The notes beneath the pieces are model-generated. The model saw only the letters and a list, made by a program, of their open reading frames with translations, did no database searches and was not told where the DNA came from. Shown here piece after piece: positions 47,100-58,919 of a DNA stretch of 64,000 nucleotides. How positions within the stretch are numbered: position 1 is the stretch's first letter; each line of letters opens with the position of its first letter. The DNA comes from Unio delphinus. Its lineage: Eukaryota > Mollusca > Bivalvia > Unionida > Unionidae. A program made the position numbers and the translations under genes. Location of the stretch: contig JAQISU010000346.1 of NCBI GenBank assembly GCA_029339505.1, forward strand, positions 516,501-580,500, read 5' to 3'.

Positions 47100-48565
47100 C
47101 CAGTGTACAAAGACACATTGTCACTCAATTCATTGACACACAAAACACTTTTACTCAGGTTCTAGACACACAAAGATACATTTTCACTCAAATCATAGAC
47201 ACACAAAGACACATTTTCACTCAAATCATACACACACAAGGACATATTTTTACTCGAAGTCATAGACACACAGACACATTTTCACTCAAATCATAGACAC
47301 ACAAAGACATTGTCACTCAGGTCTTAGACACACAAAGACACATTGTCACTCAGGCCATAGACACATAAAGACACACATTGTCACTCAAATCATAGACACA
47401 CAAAGACACATTGTCACTCAGGTCATATACACACAAAGACACATTGTCACTCAGGTCATAGGCACACAAAGACACATTTTCACACAAGTAAAAGACACAC
47501 AAAGACACATTGTCACACAAGTCAAAGACACACAAAGACACATTGTCACACAGGTCATTGGCACACAAAGACACATTTTCACTCAAATCATAGACACACA
47601 AAGACACATTGTCACTCAGGTCATAGACAGACAAAGACACATTGTCACTCAGGTCATAGGCACACAAAGACACATTGTCACTAAAGTCATTGACACACAA
47701 AGACACATTGTCACTCAGGTCATAGACACACAAAAACACATTGTCACTCAGGTCATAGACACACAAAAACACATTGTCACTCAAATCATAGACACACAGA
47801 CACATTTTCACTCAAATCATAGACACACAAAGACACATTGTCACTCAGGTCATACACATTGTCACTCAGTTCATAGGCACACAAAGACACATTGTCACTC
47901 AAGTCATAGATACACAAAGACACATTTTCACTCAAATCATAGACACACAAAGACATTGTCACTCAGGTCATGGACACACAAAGACACATTGTCGCTCAAG
48001 TCATAGACACACAAAGACACATTGTCACTCAGGTCATAAACACACAAAGACACATTGTCATTCAGGTCATAGACACACAAAGACACATTTGTCATTCAGG
48101 TCATAGGCACACAAAGACATTTTCACACAAATCATAGACACACAAAGACACATTGTCACACAAGTCATAGACACACAAAGACACATTTTCACTCGAGTCA
48201 TAGACACACAAAGACATTGTCACTCAGTTCATAGACACATAAAGACACACATTGTCACACAAGTCAAAGACACACAAAAACCCATTGTCACACAGGTCAT
48301 AGGCACACAAAGACACATTTTCACTCAAATCAAAGACACAGACACACATTGTCACTCAGGTCATAGACACACAAAGACACAATGTCACTCAAATCATAGA
48401 CACACAAAGACACGTTGTCACTAAAGTCATTGACACACAAAGACACATTGTCACTCAGGTCATAGACACACAAAGACACATTTTCACTCAAATCATAGAC
48501 ACAAAGGCACACATTGTCACTCAAGTCATTGTCACACAAAGACTCATTTTCACTCAGGTCATAGA

Positions 48566-48600
<35 letters not shown>
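47100..48600. repeat. 33-bp minisatellite (about 42 copies) ending in a CA microsatellite
   Basis: Unit GACACACAAAGACACATTGT followed by CACTCAGGTCATA with many single-base and deletion variants. The CA microsatellite at 48568-48598 abuts it and may be the seed. Minus frames of 153 and 101 codons with an 11-residue repeat are artefacts. Confidence 0.96.
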
Positions 48601-49312
48601 CTTGAAAACCCGACAGAAAAGTTGAAAAAATGCAAACTGTGTAGGAGTCAGAAGTTTTTTTCATGATTGATAATGCGTATTTTCGAGAAAATGTAAAATC
48701 TGTTGTGTTTTCCACTGGCACATAAAATTTATGCCATTAAGAAATATGCACTGTGTGACTGGCCATTGTTAAGGTCAGTCATGCATAGCATGTAATTATA
48801 TCTTGTAAAATATGAAGATCACTTCTTATAATTGGAAATAGTTATAAAAACAAAAACAAACATCAAGAAATAAATAATGGAACTATAGTTCAGCCATTGT
48901 TGACAATGATTGTCAAAGTACACAAGAATGATGTATGAATACATAAGTAGTTCATTTTGTAGTATTATGAACTAATAACATCAAAAGATGTGATTTTAAT
49001 CAATCTAAATATTTGATTAAAGGGCTAAGTAAATTTGAATGAATTTTGGGGTGCACCAACTACCAGCCCCAAGTGTCAGGCCTTGTAGTTATTGCCCTGT
49101 AATGAACACTGGTTTCAGCAGTACATTCATAGAGCTTCAGTCTTACATTTTTGCTACGATTACCCTAGAATGATGCTATTTCCCAAATAACAGTTGTTTA
49201 GAAGTTCACTTTGTCCTCCCAAGTCAGATTGGTGAGTTTAGTTTGCAGGTTTTGACTTAGCCTTTTTCTAATAATTAATTTGGTTATCTCTTCTCATTTT
49301 TGGATCAAATAG
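48601..49312. other. Intron, single-copy
   Basis: No recognised element; ends at the acceptor of exon e. Confidence 0.6.
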
Positions 49313-49402
49313 CGAAAGCCAATAGTAACAAGAATGAATCAGCACACAGTATCAAAGTAAACAGCGATAATCAAACAGATTTCTCAAAATCTCACGATAC
49401 AG
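49313..49402 (+). CDS. RIMBP: RIMBP exon e: polar linker
   Basis: 90 nt, phase 1 on both sides; acceptor TCATTTTTGGATCAAATAG, donor CACGATACAG/GTAAGT (near-ideal). With the G carried over from exon d the peptide starts AKANSNKNESAHSIKVNSDN and ends FSKSHDT. It is Ser/Asn-rich and presumably disordered. There is no domain signature; the call rests on an in-frame fit with both neighbours and the strong donor. As a symmetric exon it could be alternatively spliced. Confidence 0.7.
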
Positions 49403-50154
49403 GTAAGTGCACTAGCTGCCAAGGTCACATATTAGACGTTCCAAGGTCAAATGAAATGGCCTTTAAAATCATCATTTAATATTTCACTTTATGAAATATT
49501 TACATTGAACTTTAATTAACTGAAATCTGGTTTCTTACATTTGATCTTCAAGAATTGACTTGTTCTATAAATCATCTTAACAGATCTGGGGTTCAATCTG
49601 AGGTTTAATTAAGGATTTTCAGATGTGGAGCCATCATGGCTTCCATAAATTTTCTAAATCGGCAAGTGAAAGTTTGATTGGCAAGTACATCATGTCTTTG
49701 TATTTTTTTAAATTTAATTTATATGTAGGCAGTTTATTTTTCATGATTGTACACTGTGGAATGTATAATATAAAAAGTAAATAAATAGGAATTGATTTTT
49801 CTACATCTGTATCTATTTAGTAGGAATTCTCTTGAACCATTTCATAAAAAAGGAAGTAATTTTCAAAGCATATGAGGGATTTAAAGAAGAAATAAAAGAA
49901 ATAGTTTAAAAATTTAAGGCACAATTTTGTTTTCATTTATTTGACTTTTAAAATATGCATGAATCATATGTCCTACAAATACAACCTGATTCATTGGAGT
50001 CAGATCTCTTCCCACATACAGTGAAAGAAATTATTCACCATTTAATTCACAGAAATATGTGAGGTTAATGAACAATTGTCTTCGAAAAATAACCAATATG
50101 TTGCAGTTGCTGCTCACTGCTGATATCTTTTCTGCTCAATAACAATTTGACTTT
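49403..50154. other. Intron, single-copy
   Basis: Nothing recognised. Confidence 0.6.
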
Positions 50155-50545
50155 GTTGTACAAGGTCAGCATCTGACGATATGTAACATGACTCCATTGT
50201 ACAAAGTCAGAATCTAATATGTAACATGACTCCATTGTACAAAGTAAGCATCTGGTATGTAACATGACTCCATTGTACAAAGTAAGCATCTGGTATGTAA
50301 CATGGCATGACTCCATTGTACAAAGTCAGCATCTGACGACATGTTACATGACTCCATTGTAAAGTCAGCATCTGATATGTAACATGACTCCATTGTACAT
50401 AGTCAGCATCTGACGACATGTTACATGACTCCATTGTACAAAGTCTGCATCTGACGACATGTTACATGACTCCATTGTACATAGCATCTGATGACATGTA
50501 ACATGACTTCATTATACAAAGTCAGCATCTGACGACATGTAAATG
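50155..50545. repeat. 37-46 bp minisatellite, about 10 copies
   Basis: Unit TGACTCCATTGTACAAAGTC then AGCATCTGATATGTAACA or AGCATCTGACGACATGTTACA; two unit types alternate. Confidence 0.93.
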
Positions 50546-51850
50546 TGAATAACATCATGTGTATTGACCTATAGTGTTACAGTTTGTCATTTCTACTTTT
50601 TTATTGCACTGTCTTGATCCTGAGAGAGGTAAAGATAAAGATGTTTCTTTATTTGTAGCAAGCCAAAGTGCAAATATGGCTAATTTTATTAGCACTCTAA
50701 TTTCATTTTAAAGGTCATTTTATTTAGTTCCAATGGTAGACAGGATGAAGGAAGAGAAACCTAAATTTATTATCTCTCTGATTTATCAATTTAGGTTATT
50801 TTTTTTTTTCATTACATTTTCAAACCACCCTTACGATTTGCTTGTTTAAACTTGTGTATCAATGGTTATCATTTGATGCACTGTCAGATAGAATTACATG
50901 TGTATAAAGTAGTGTAACCAGTCTAGCTAAACCATCAGTCTCTGTAAATCAAACACTCAGACCCCTGCATGTACATTGCACATTATTGACCTAATTAACA
51001 CCCAGCTGAGATGTGCAAAATTAGCACTGATTAACATGATACTACAGCATGTGGTCACATCATTCATTTTTGAGTGGGCCATTGATAATTTTACTATCCC
51101 ATTGTTACAGCCTAGATTGAACCCTGCTGATCTATCATATTCAACAAATTTGACAACAATTATCACTGAAATATTTGTGGTTTAATGAGACATTATAGAT
51201 GATATAGTCAATTATTCAGTACCATGTATGATTTTGACTGAATGCCAATATGACATTGATGCAAAGAAGAACTGATGATAAATTAATTTATAAAAATTTA
51301 AAAAATAAGTTTATGTCACAGAAGTTCACTACTAGATCTTAAATCACCACTAAGAATTTTATTTCTATACCCATTAGGATACCGGTATACCCCCATTACA
51401 CTGCTTCTCATTATAACGCTATTCTGGATATAATGCCATACTACAATGCATCTTGTGACCAAAATCATATTTATTTATCTGTTATGGTTGAAAGAAGACA
51501 AGTTGAAACTTAGTCCTGTTTCTTCATTTTCATGTTAAAATGCCATTTTTTAAACAATTTTTATATTGCACACTATTAAATGGTTCTGTATATTACGCTA
51601 GTCTTAATATATCACAGTTCTATATATATCGCTGTACACAGTATAAAGTGTTCAGCACATAATGATGTCGTTGGTGATGTACCCAGACTACTGAATTACA
51701 ATGAGGGAGGGCTGTAGCAAAATTGTCTTCCTTTCCCATGTACAGTAATACTCTGAACATAAGTGTATTTCTGATCCATATATTCAAGTGTCCTGACTAC
51801 TACAGGTATTGCTTCTTTATACCTGATATTAACATACAACTACATGTAGT
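50546..51850. other. Intron, single-copy
   Basis: Overlapping open frames on both strands at 50957-51185 lack splice sites and resemblance. Nothing else recognised. Confidence 0.55.
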
Positions 51851-52099
51851 TTAGTGGCCCCAAGTGGTCTATAACTATCTCTCCGTTACAGATCACTGCC
51901 ATCTCACCTCTGCGTAGGTTCGAGTCTCAGATTCGGCCAATATGGGTATGCGAGAAAGCTTGCCAGTAGCATCTCGTGGGTTGGTGGTTCTTTCCGGAGG
52001 TTTTCCCGGGTTCTTCCTCCACCATTAATACTGGCCGCCATGTATAGCTTATCTTGTGCTGAATAAATGGTGTTAAAACCTACTACAACAACAACAACT
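51851..52099 (+). mobile_element. SINE family 2, nearly full-length
   Basis: Head GTGGCCCCAAGTGGTCTATA (diverged A-box), B-box AGGTTCGAGTCTCAG, body GGTTCTTCCTCCACCATTAA and a CAACAACAACAAC-type tail. Confidence 0.88.
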
Positions 52100-52723
52100 A
52101 GTTCATTGTACCAGTACATTCCTCAACAGTTACATTCAGTCATGCTAGAAATATGGTAAAAGTGAGGAAGCTGAAGATTATGTTTAAGAATGTTTCCAAA
52201 CATATCATAAAGTGGATTGTATTATGTTGTGATGTTGTTCGTTGTATACTGTTACCAATTACACTTTTGCACAAGTCAAGTGGTTTTCATGTGGAATAAG
52301 GAAGAAGCCTCTTGATCTTGGGGTGAAAAGGTCAAAGTCACTAATGGGCTGTGTGTGTGGGTGATGGTTTCTAAATCACAGACTTGGACATAGCTTTCGC
52401 TGGCTTGCATTTGCACTTTGGGGTCAAAAGGGCCAAAGTTCAAAGCAATGGAAAGAAGAAAAATGGTTTCTGCATTAAAGATAGTTATGAATCATGTACC
52501 TTCACCAAAGCTTGTAGATAAATTATGCATTGGATAAAAAAAGAAACCTATTGATTTTGGGATGAAGATACTGAAAGAATAAAAAATGATTTTAGCTGTA
52601 CTGATTATAGACTAGCTTATGAGATAATATTTCACCTGTCCATCCATCCGTAGCACAATTTCTACTCCTCCTTAACTACTTGGAGGGTTGCCATGCATCT
52701 TTACATGCACACATTCATCCCAC
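52100..52723. other. Intron, single-copy
   Basis: Nothing recognised apart from AT-rich sequence with repeated GGTCAAAAGG-type words. Confidence 0.5.
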
Positions 52724-52910
52724 AGTCCATACATCCCACAGTCTATTCATCCCACAGTCCATTTATCCCACAGTCCATTTATCCCACAGTCCATTCATCC
52801 CACAGTCCATATATCCCACAGTCCATACATCCCACAGTCCATACATCCCACAGTCCATACATCCCACAGTCCATTCATCCCACAGTCTATTTATCCCACA
52901 GTCTAGTTGG
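52724..52910. repeat. 16-bp minisatellite, about 12 copies
   Basis: Unit CCCACAGTCCATACAT with ATTCAT and ATTTAT variants; open in all three + frames. Confidence 0.96.
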
Positions 52911-53654
52911 TCCAAATAAAATATGGTGGCACTTGGACATTAAGATATTCTGCAAAAAATCTTGAAAGTTTTGTTTTTGCTGGTATTCCAGTATGGATGG
53001 TCACATCAGCATGGGGCTTTTACAGAAATATAAGAATTATGATGTCAAATTTGTCATAAATGTAAAATGTCTGATGTCCATTATGGCTGCCTTTTCATGT
53101 GTCTTTGAAAATCGTGTTATTGCTGCTATTCCAAAATGTATGTTATTGCATACTGCAGTCTGACAGATACGGGTCTGTGCATTTTGTTAGGAGTAGTCAT
53201 TAGAAATAACTACATAGACCCTGGTCTGAAGGCACATTATGCTGTGGCAGATCAGGATCTCATTGTTTGCAGTTTGACTTGACATCTATCCCTCCGAAAA
53301 CATGCATTTATGGAATGGTAGGTCATCCTAGTTGGTATTTAATAAGGTCGACAGTTATTTACCCAGACTACTTGAGAGTTTTGATTATTTTCGATGTGTA
53401 TTGTTTTCTCCAGTTAATAGAGAGCTATTTCTAATGTGTCCTGCTTTCTCTAGTTATGATGTAGAGAAAATTGATTGTCATATAGTTTTTATTTATCTAT
53501 TGAAACCCTTATGTATGTTCAGGACAGACTGATAGATTGCAAAACAAGTTTTGTGACCAAAATATATTCACCATTTTTTATTTTTGACTGATTTTTTTCC
53601 ATTGCTTTTTTTCTTCTCATTGTTTTGAATACTCAACCAACATAACATAAATTT
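52911..53654. mobile_element. Intron with a MITE family 3 copy (about 53140-53295)
   Basis: GCATACTGCAGTCTGACAG and TGTTTGCAGTTTGACTTGAC form the ends; internal GACCCTGGTCTGAAGGCACA matches the copy at 45553. The flanking sequence is single-copy intron. Confidence 0.55.
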
Positions 53655-55234
53655 AGCCTTTAAACAATTAGCAAAAGTTCCATAGAGCAGATTAAGTAAT
53701 TAGCAAAGTCTCTTGAGCAAATGAATGAATTAGCAAAATCCCATGAAGCAACTGAAGTAATTAGAAAAATCCCGCAAAGCAAATGAAGTAATTAGCAAAG
53801 TCCCATAAAGCAAATGAAGTAATTAGCAAGTCCCATAAAGCAAATAAAGTAATTAGCGAAATCCCACGAAGCAAATGAAGTAATTAGCTAAGTCCCATAA
53901 AGCAAATGAAATAATTAGCAAAATCCCACGTTACAAATGAAGTAATTAGCAAAGTTCCATGAAACAAATGAAGTAATTAGCAAAGTTCCATAAAGCAAAT
54001 GAAATAATTAGCAAAATCCCACGATACAAATGAAGTAATTAGCAAAATCCCATGAAGGAAATGAAGTAATTAACAAAGTCCCATGAAGCAAATGAATTAA
54101 TTAGCAAAGTTCCATGAAACAAATGAAGTAATTAGCAAAGTCCCATAAAGCAAATGAAATAATTAGCAAAATCCCACGTTACAAATGAAGTAATTAGCAA
54201 AGTTCCATGAAACAAATGAAGTAATTAGCAAAGTTCCATAAAGCAAATGAAATAATTAGCAAAATCCCACGATACAAATGAAGTAATTAGCAAAATCCCA
54301 TGAAGGAAATGAAGTAATTAACAAAGTCCCATGAAGCAAATGAATTAATTAGCAAAGTTCCATGAAACAAATGAAGTAATTAGCAAAGTTCCATAAAGCA
54401 AATGAAATAATTAGCAAAATCCCACGATACAAATGAAGTAATTAGCAAAATCCCATGAAGGAAATGAAGTAATTAACAAAGTCCCATGAAGCAAATGAAT
54501 TAATTAGCAAAGTTCCATGAAACAAATGAAGTAATTAGCAAAGTCCCATAAAGCAAATGAAATAATTAGCAAAATCCCACGTTACAAATGAAGTAATTAG
54601 CAAAGTTCCATGAAACAAATGAAGTAATTAGCAAAGTTCCATAAAGCAAATGAAATAATTAGCAAAATCCCACGATACAAATGAAGTAATTAGCAAAATC
54701 CCATGAAGGAAATGAAGTAATTAACAAAGTCCCATGAAGCAAATGAATTAATTAGCAAAGTTCCATGAAACAAATGAAGTAATTAGCAAAGTTCCATAAA
54801 GCAAATGAAATAATTAGCAAAATCCCACGATACAAATGAAGTAATTAGCAAAATCCAATGAAGCAAATGAAGTAATTAGCAAAGTCCCATGAAGCAAATG
54901 AAGTAATTAGCAAAGTCCCATGAAGCAAATGAATTAATTAGCAAAGTTCCATGAAACAAATGAAGTAATTAGCAAAGTTCCATAAAGCAAATGAAATAAT
55001 TAGCAAAATCCCACGATACAAATGAAGTAATTAGCAAAATCCAATGAAGCAAATGAAGTAATTAGCAAAGTCCCATGAAGCAAATGAAGTAATTAGCAAA
55101 GTCCCATGAAGCAAATGAAGTAATTAGCAAAGTCCCGTGAAGCAAATGAAGTAATTACAAAAGTCCCATGAAGCAAATGAAGTAATTAGCAAAGTCCCAT
55201 AAAGCAAATTAAGTAATTACAAAAGTCCCATAGA
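53655..55234. repeat. 31-bp satellite with 403-bp higher-order repeats
   Basis: Basic unit AAGTAATTAGCAAAGTCCCA followed by TGAAGCAAATG, about 51 copies. The variant CCCACGATAC is at 54018, 54266, 54421, 54669, 54824 and 55010 (intervals 248, 155, 248, 155, 186). CCCACGTTAC is at 53925, 54173 and 54576. So thirteen units (403 bp, 8 + 5) repeat as a block. The outer units are more varied. Confidence 0.96.
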
Positions 55235-55247
55235 GCAAATTAAGTGG

Positions 55248-55492
55248 TTGTTGTTGTAGGGTTTAAGATCATTTTTCAGCACCAGATAGGCTATACTTGG
55301 TGGCCAGTATAAATGGTGGAGGAAGAACCCATGAAAACCCTGGAAAGAACCATGGACCCACAAAAAGCTACTGACAAGCTTTCACACATACCCACATTGG
55401 ATAAACTGGAGACTTGATCTTACTCCGACAGAGGTGAGATAGCAATGATCCATAACAGTCAGCACTTTAGACCACTTTGCTACTTGGGGCCT
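55248..55492 (-). mobile_element. SINE family 2 with perfect 13-bp target duplication
   Basis: Reverse complement of the family, from TTGTTGTAGGGTTTAAGATC (tail) to CTTTGCTACTTGGGGCC (head). Target duplication GCAAATTAAGTGG lies at 55235-55247 and 55493-55505. It inserted at the last unit of the 31-bp array. Confidence 0.92.
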
Positions 55493-55698
55493 GCAAATTA
55501 AGTGGTGATAAAGAGATGAAAAATATATTATCTTCCCATTTGTTCCTCATAAGATATGTTCATGATGCTTCTATAGATTTATTTATTTTATTTTTATTTT
55601 CTGCTTTTAAATATCCGTTACCTTAGTTTTTCTAACATTTGGAATGGTTTCTTCCTTGTTTCTTGCATGTATCCCCACTTCCTTTGTTTGTGGTACAG

Positions 55699-55860
55699 GT
55701 TTTGCTGAGGATGACTTGGAAGAGATAACCCAGTCTACAGAACGCTCACCTGAACCAGACAAGAACGCTTACGAAGATCCAGAATTGTATGAAATTGCAA
55801 AAAAATTGACAGAACTGGAGGCAGAGACCTCTGATTCAGCAGATGAAATAAGTCATACAG
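55699..55860 (+). CDS. RIMBP: RIMBP exon f: acidic linker
   Basis: 162 nt, phase 1 on both sides; acceptor TTTGTTTGTGGTACAG, donor CATACAG/GTGAAC. With the carried G the peptide starts GFAEDDLEEITQSTERSPEP and contains YEDPELYEIAKKLTELEAET. It is strongly acidic with a short amphipathic helix (ELYEIAKKLTELEAE). It sits between the coiled-coil exons and SH3-I, as expected for the linker. The open frame starting upstream at 55644 is intron read-through. Confidence 0.82.
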
Positions 55861-56102
55861 GTGAACTGAATTTTTTTTGGCACATGATAAAATTAATTTT
55901 ATAAGTTTTATATGTACAATCAGTAGTCGAGAATTAAAATAATCCATTAAAATTTACCATGCCTAATGAAATTATCGTTTACTTTAGTAATTCCCTTTTC
56001 TGGTCTTGTAAAGCTAAAGATTTTCATTTACCTGTTCGTTCAAAATTTTTAAAGTGCTGCAGTTGCTGAGAATTGTATTCTCATGTATATGTAAATGAAG
56101 TA

Positions 56103-56202
56103 CAGTGAAACCTGTCTTGAGAGACCACTGCTATGAGAGACCACCTGTTTTGAGAGACCATTTGTTGGCAGAACGGGTGGTCTTTCAAGACAGGTTCTAC
56201 TG
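56103..56202. mobile_element. MITE family 4, short copy (inverted repeat)
   Basis: CAGTGAAACCTGTCTTGAGA at the left is the imperfect reverse complement of TCAAGACAGGTTCTACTG at the right, so nearly the whole element can fold. It is flanked by TA on the left and TG on the right. Confidence 0.75.
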
Positions 56203-57523
56203 TGCAACCTTTTATTTCATTGTTATTTGTACCAATAAAACAGTACAGCCATGCCTGTCCAAAATGGCTGCCTTTAGATGGCAATTACCTGGTCTAAGTG
56301 GTCATTGACATTTCCCGAAGGCTTTTCATATGTGTACCATATTCACAATTTTTCGTCAGTGTAACTTTAAATTGGTTTAAAGAATTCAATATAAATTATT
56401 GCACAAATAATTGTTTAATTACAGTAAAACCTGTCTTGAAAGGCCATAGCTATGTGGGACCACCTGTCTTGAGAGACCACATTCTCAGTGTACAAATTTA
56501 TTGATTTATATAGCATTGTGACCTGTTATGAGAGACCACCTGTCTTGAGAGACCACATTTTTTTGGCAAAAGAGGTGGTCTTTCAAGACAGGTTCTACTG
56601 TAGTAATTAAAGTTAAGTTACTATTCTTTGACAATCATATTGTCCTCCAACTCCCCCCCCCAACCCCCTTTTTATATGGGTGCTGTTGATGTCTCTACCA
56701 AATTTATTTGTCAGAAAAGATTAATAGAGAACTAGTTTAACCCAATCTTTGCTTTAGTTTATAGATTTTAAGTTATTGAACAATTTTTGTCAGTGTTTTC
56801 TGATTTTAAAAAGGGTCAAGGTCATGGTGACATCTCTCTTTGTATTGATTTTGTTTATAATGCCAACAAATTCAGTTTTCAAAAAACTTAATTACTGTCA
56901 GACAGGTGGATTGTAATTATTGTTGGTAAAAAAAAAAAATACAAAAATTAATAAAGTATTATAATGGTATGGAAAAGTGGGTATAAATTTGTATGCACAG
57001 AGTGCATTGTGATATAGCCAGTCTGAATGGTACATGGACAAATAATCTTTGCTAAGAAGTAGAGTGAGTTTGAGTTTTAGAGACAAATAATCTTTGCTAA
57101 GAAGTAGAGTGAGTTAGAGTTTGAAAGACAAAAGGAACCTGGACATATAAAATTAAAAAATGTGATGTCCATGTTTTACTTATATAGATGTGAAATGGTC
57201 AATCATAAATGATAAATTTATACTGCAATCAATTTGAATAGAAAATTGCCTGGAATAGTAATAATTATATTACATGTAATCATAATAATGCAAAAAATAA
57301 TAATAATTTATCAATAATAATAATAATAATAATAATAAACAAATGCAGTTGTTTTCAGTGCATAGTATTTGTTCCAAAACCAAGTTTGAAAAGTGAATCT
57401 GTATTCAGAGACCACCTTTGTACAAAGGCCGAAACCCGCTTTGACCATTTCCTGTGGGTAACTGCTATTGTGCTATTGACAGATTTGGCTGTACTTTTGT
57501 TGAACAATGGTATTTTTTAAGAC
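56203..57523. other. Intron with a second family 4 MITE
   Basis: Apart from the element at 56422-56600 and a short AAT run (57307-57338) the sequence is single-copy and AT-rich. ACAAATAATCTTTGCTAAGA is duplicated at 57038 and 57082. Confidence 0.6.
56422..56600. mobile_element. MITE family 4, longer copy with TA flanks
   Basis: CAGTAAAACCTGTCTTGAAA and TCAAGACAGGTTCTACTG termini with TA on both sides (56420-56421, 56601-56602). GAGAGACCACCTGTCTTGAG is internally repeated. No coding capacity. Confidence 0.82.
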
Positions 57524-57948
57524 CTATTGGAAACTTGGTGTATGCATGCTATTATTATATATTGTTTCTATTGGAAACTTGGTGTATGCATGCTATTATA
57601 TATTGTTTCTATTGGAAACTTGGTGTATGCATGCTATTATATATTGTTTCTATTGGAAACTTGGTGTATGCATGCTATTATATATTGTTTCTATTGGAAA
57701 CTTGGTGTATGCATGCTATTATATATTGTTTCTATTGGAAACTTGGTGTATGCATGCTATTATATATTGTTTCTATTGGAAACTTGGTGTATGCATGCTA
57801 TTATATATTGTTTCTATTGGAAACTTGGTGTATGCATGCTATTATATATTGTTTCTATTGGAAACTTGGTGTATGCATGCTATTATATATTGTTTCTATT
57901 GGAAACTTGGTGTATGCATGCTATTATATATTGTTTCTAGAGGAAATC
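57524..57948. repeat. 41-bp minisatellite, 10 almost perfect copies
   Basis: Unit TATTGGAAACTTGGTGTATG followed by CATGCTATTATATATTGTTTC. The first copy has one extra ATT; the rest are identical as read. All three + frames are open (137-185 codons) because the unit has no stop. Confidence 0.98.
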
Positions 57949-58080
57949 TTGTTGTTTTTACTTACCTTGCTTCCACATGCTAATTTATTTGTAGATATAA
58001 TACATGTATGATAACTTTTATAAAGCTTGGACATAACAGGAAACAGATCCTATGAACTCCTGTGTATGCCATACATATGC

Positions 58081-58167
<87 letters not shown>
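58081..58167. repeat. TA dinucleotide microsatellite
   Basis: More than 40 TA units, ending at a SINE. Confidence 0.97.
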
Positions 58168-58169
<2 letters not shown>

Positions 58170-58179
58170 TTCCTTTGTG

Positions 58180-58452
58180 CCACAGATGCAGTAGGTCATG
58201 GATTTGAACCCCGGCTGAGTCTTACCAAAGACTTTTAAAAATGGTTCTAACAGCCGTCTCACTTGGTACTCAGCATTAATAGGTTAGTGTTAGGATTGGT
58301 CAGCCTGGTATCAGGATAATGTGATTGGGTCGGACATGATGCTTCATGTCCACGGCGTGATGCCCCAGTGCTGTACATCACTATAAACTGCGACACTGCA
58401 GACATCTTAGCGATATGACTGAAAAATTGTTAAAACTACATTAAAAGTCCAA
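58180..58452 (+). mobile_element. SINE family 1 copy
   Basis: Part of the tRNA-like head (CACAGATGCAGTAGGTCATG, B-box-like GATTTGAACCCC) and the conserved body through TTAAAACTACATTAAAAGTC. The A-box part is lost at the TA microsatellite. Confidence 0.88.
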
Positions 58453-58454
58453 AT

Positions 58455-58720
58455 ACTCACACTTACCTTTTGTATGCCATATATACACATATTTAATATG
58501 CATACATTTCTTTTTGTATGCCATATATACACATATTTAATATGCATACATTTCTTTTTGTATGCCATATATACACATATTTAATATGCATACATTTCTT
58601 TTTGTATGCCATATATACACATTTAATATGCATACATTTCTTTTTGTATGCCATATATACACATATTTAATATGCATACATTTCTTTTTGTATGCGATAC
58701 ATATGCATATTTTATATGCA
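58455..58720. repeat. 44-bp minisatellite, 6 copies
   Basis: Unit TTTTGTATGCCATATATACA followed by CATATTTAATATGCATACATTTC. Confidence 0.95.
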
Positions 58721-58919
58721 CATAGATATCCTTGGTCAGCAATATGTCATGCATACTTACAAAAAACAGATCATAGCAGATAGTATGAATGCCGTGGGAT
58801 GCAAAGGGATTCTAACTTGTTCACAAAAATATTAACGTTTCATATTAAAACAAAATGAATAAAATTGTAACAAGAAAACTATCAACAGTATTATAAGCTT
58901 AACTCTTGCTATGTAAAAT

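Noticed and set aside
47350..48635. Minus frames with an 11-residue repeat
   Set aside because: Product of a 33-bp minisatellite; variants alter the frame elsewhere in the same array.
57454..58011. Three overlapping + frames with a 41-residue repeat
   Set aside because: Stop-free 41-bp unit read in all frames; not coding.
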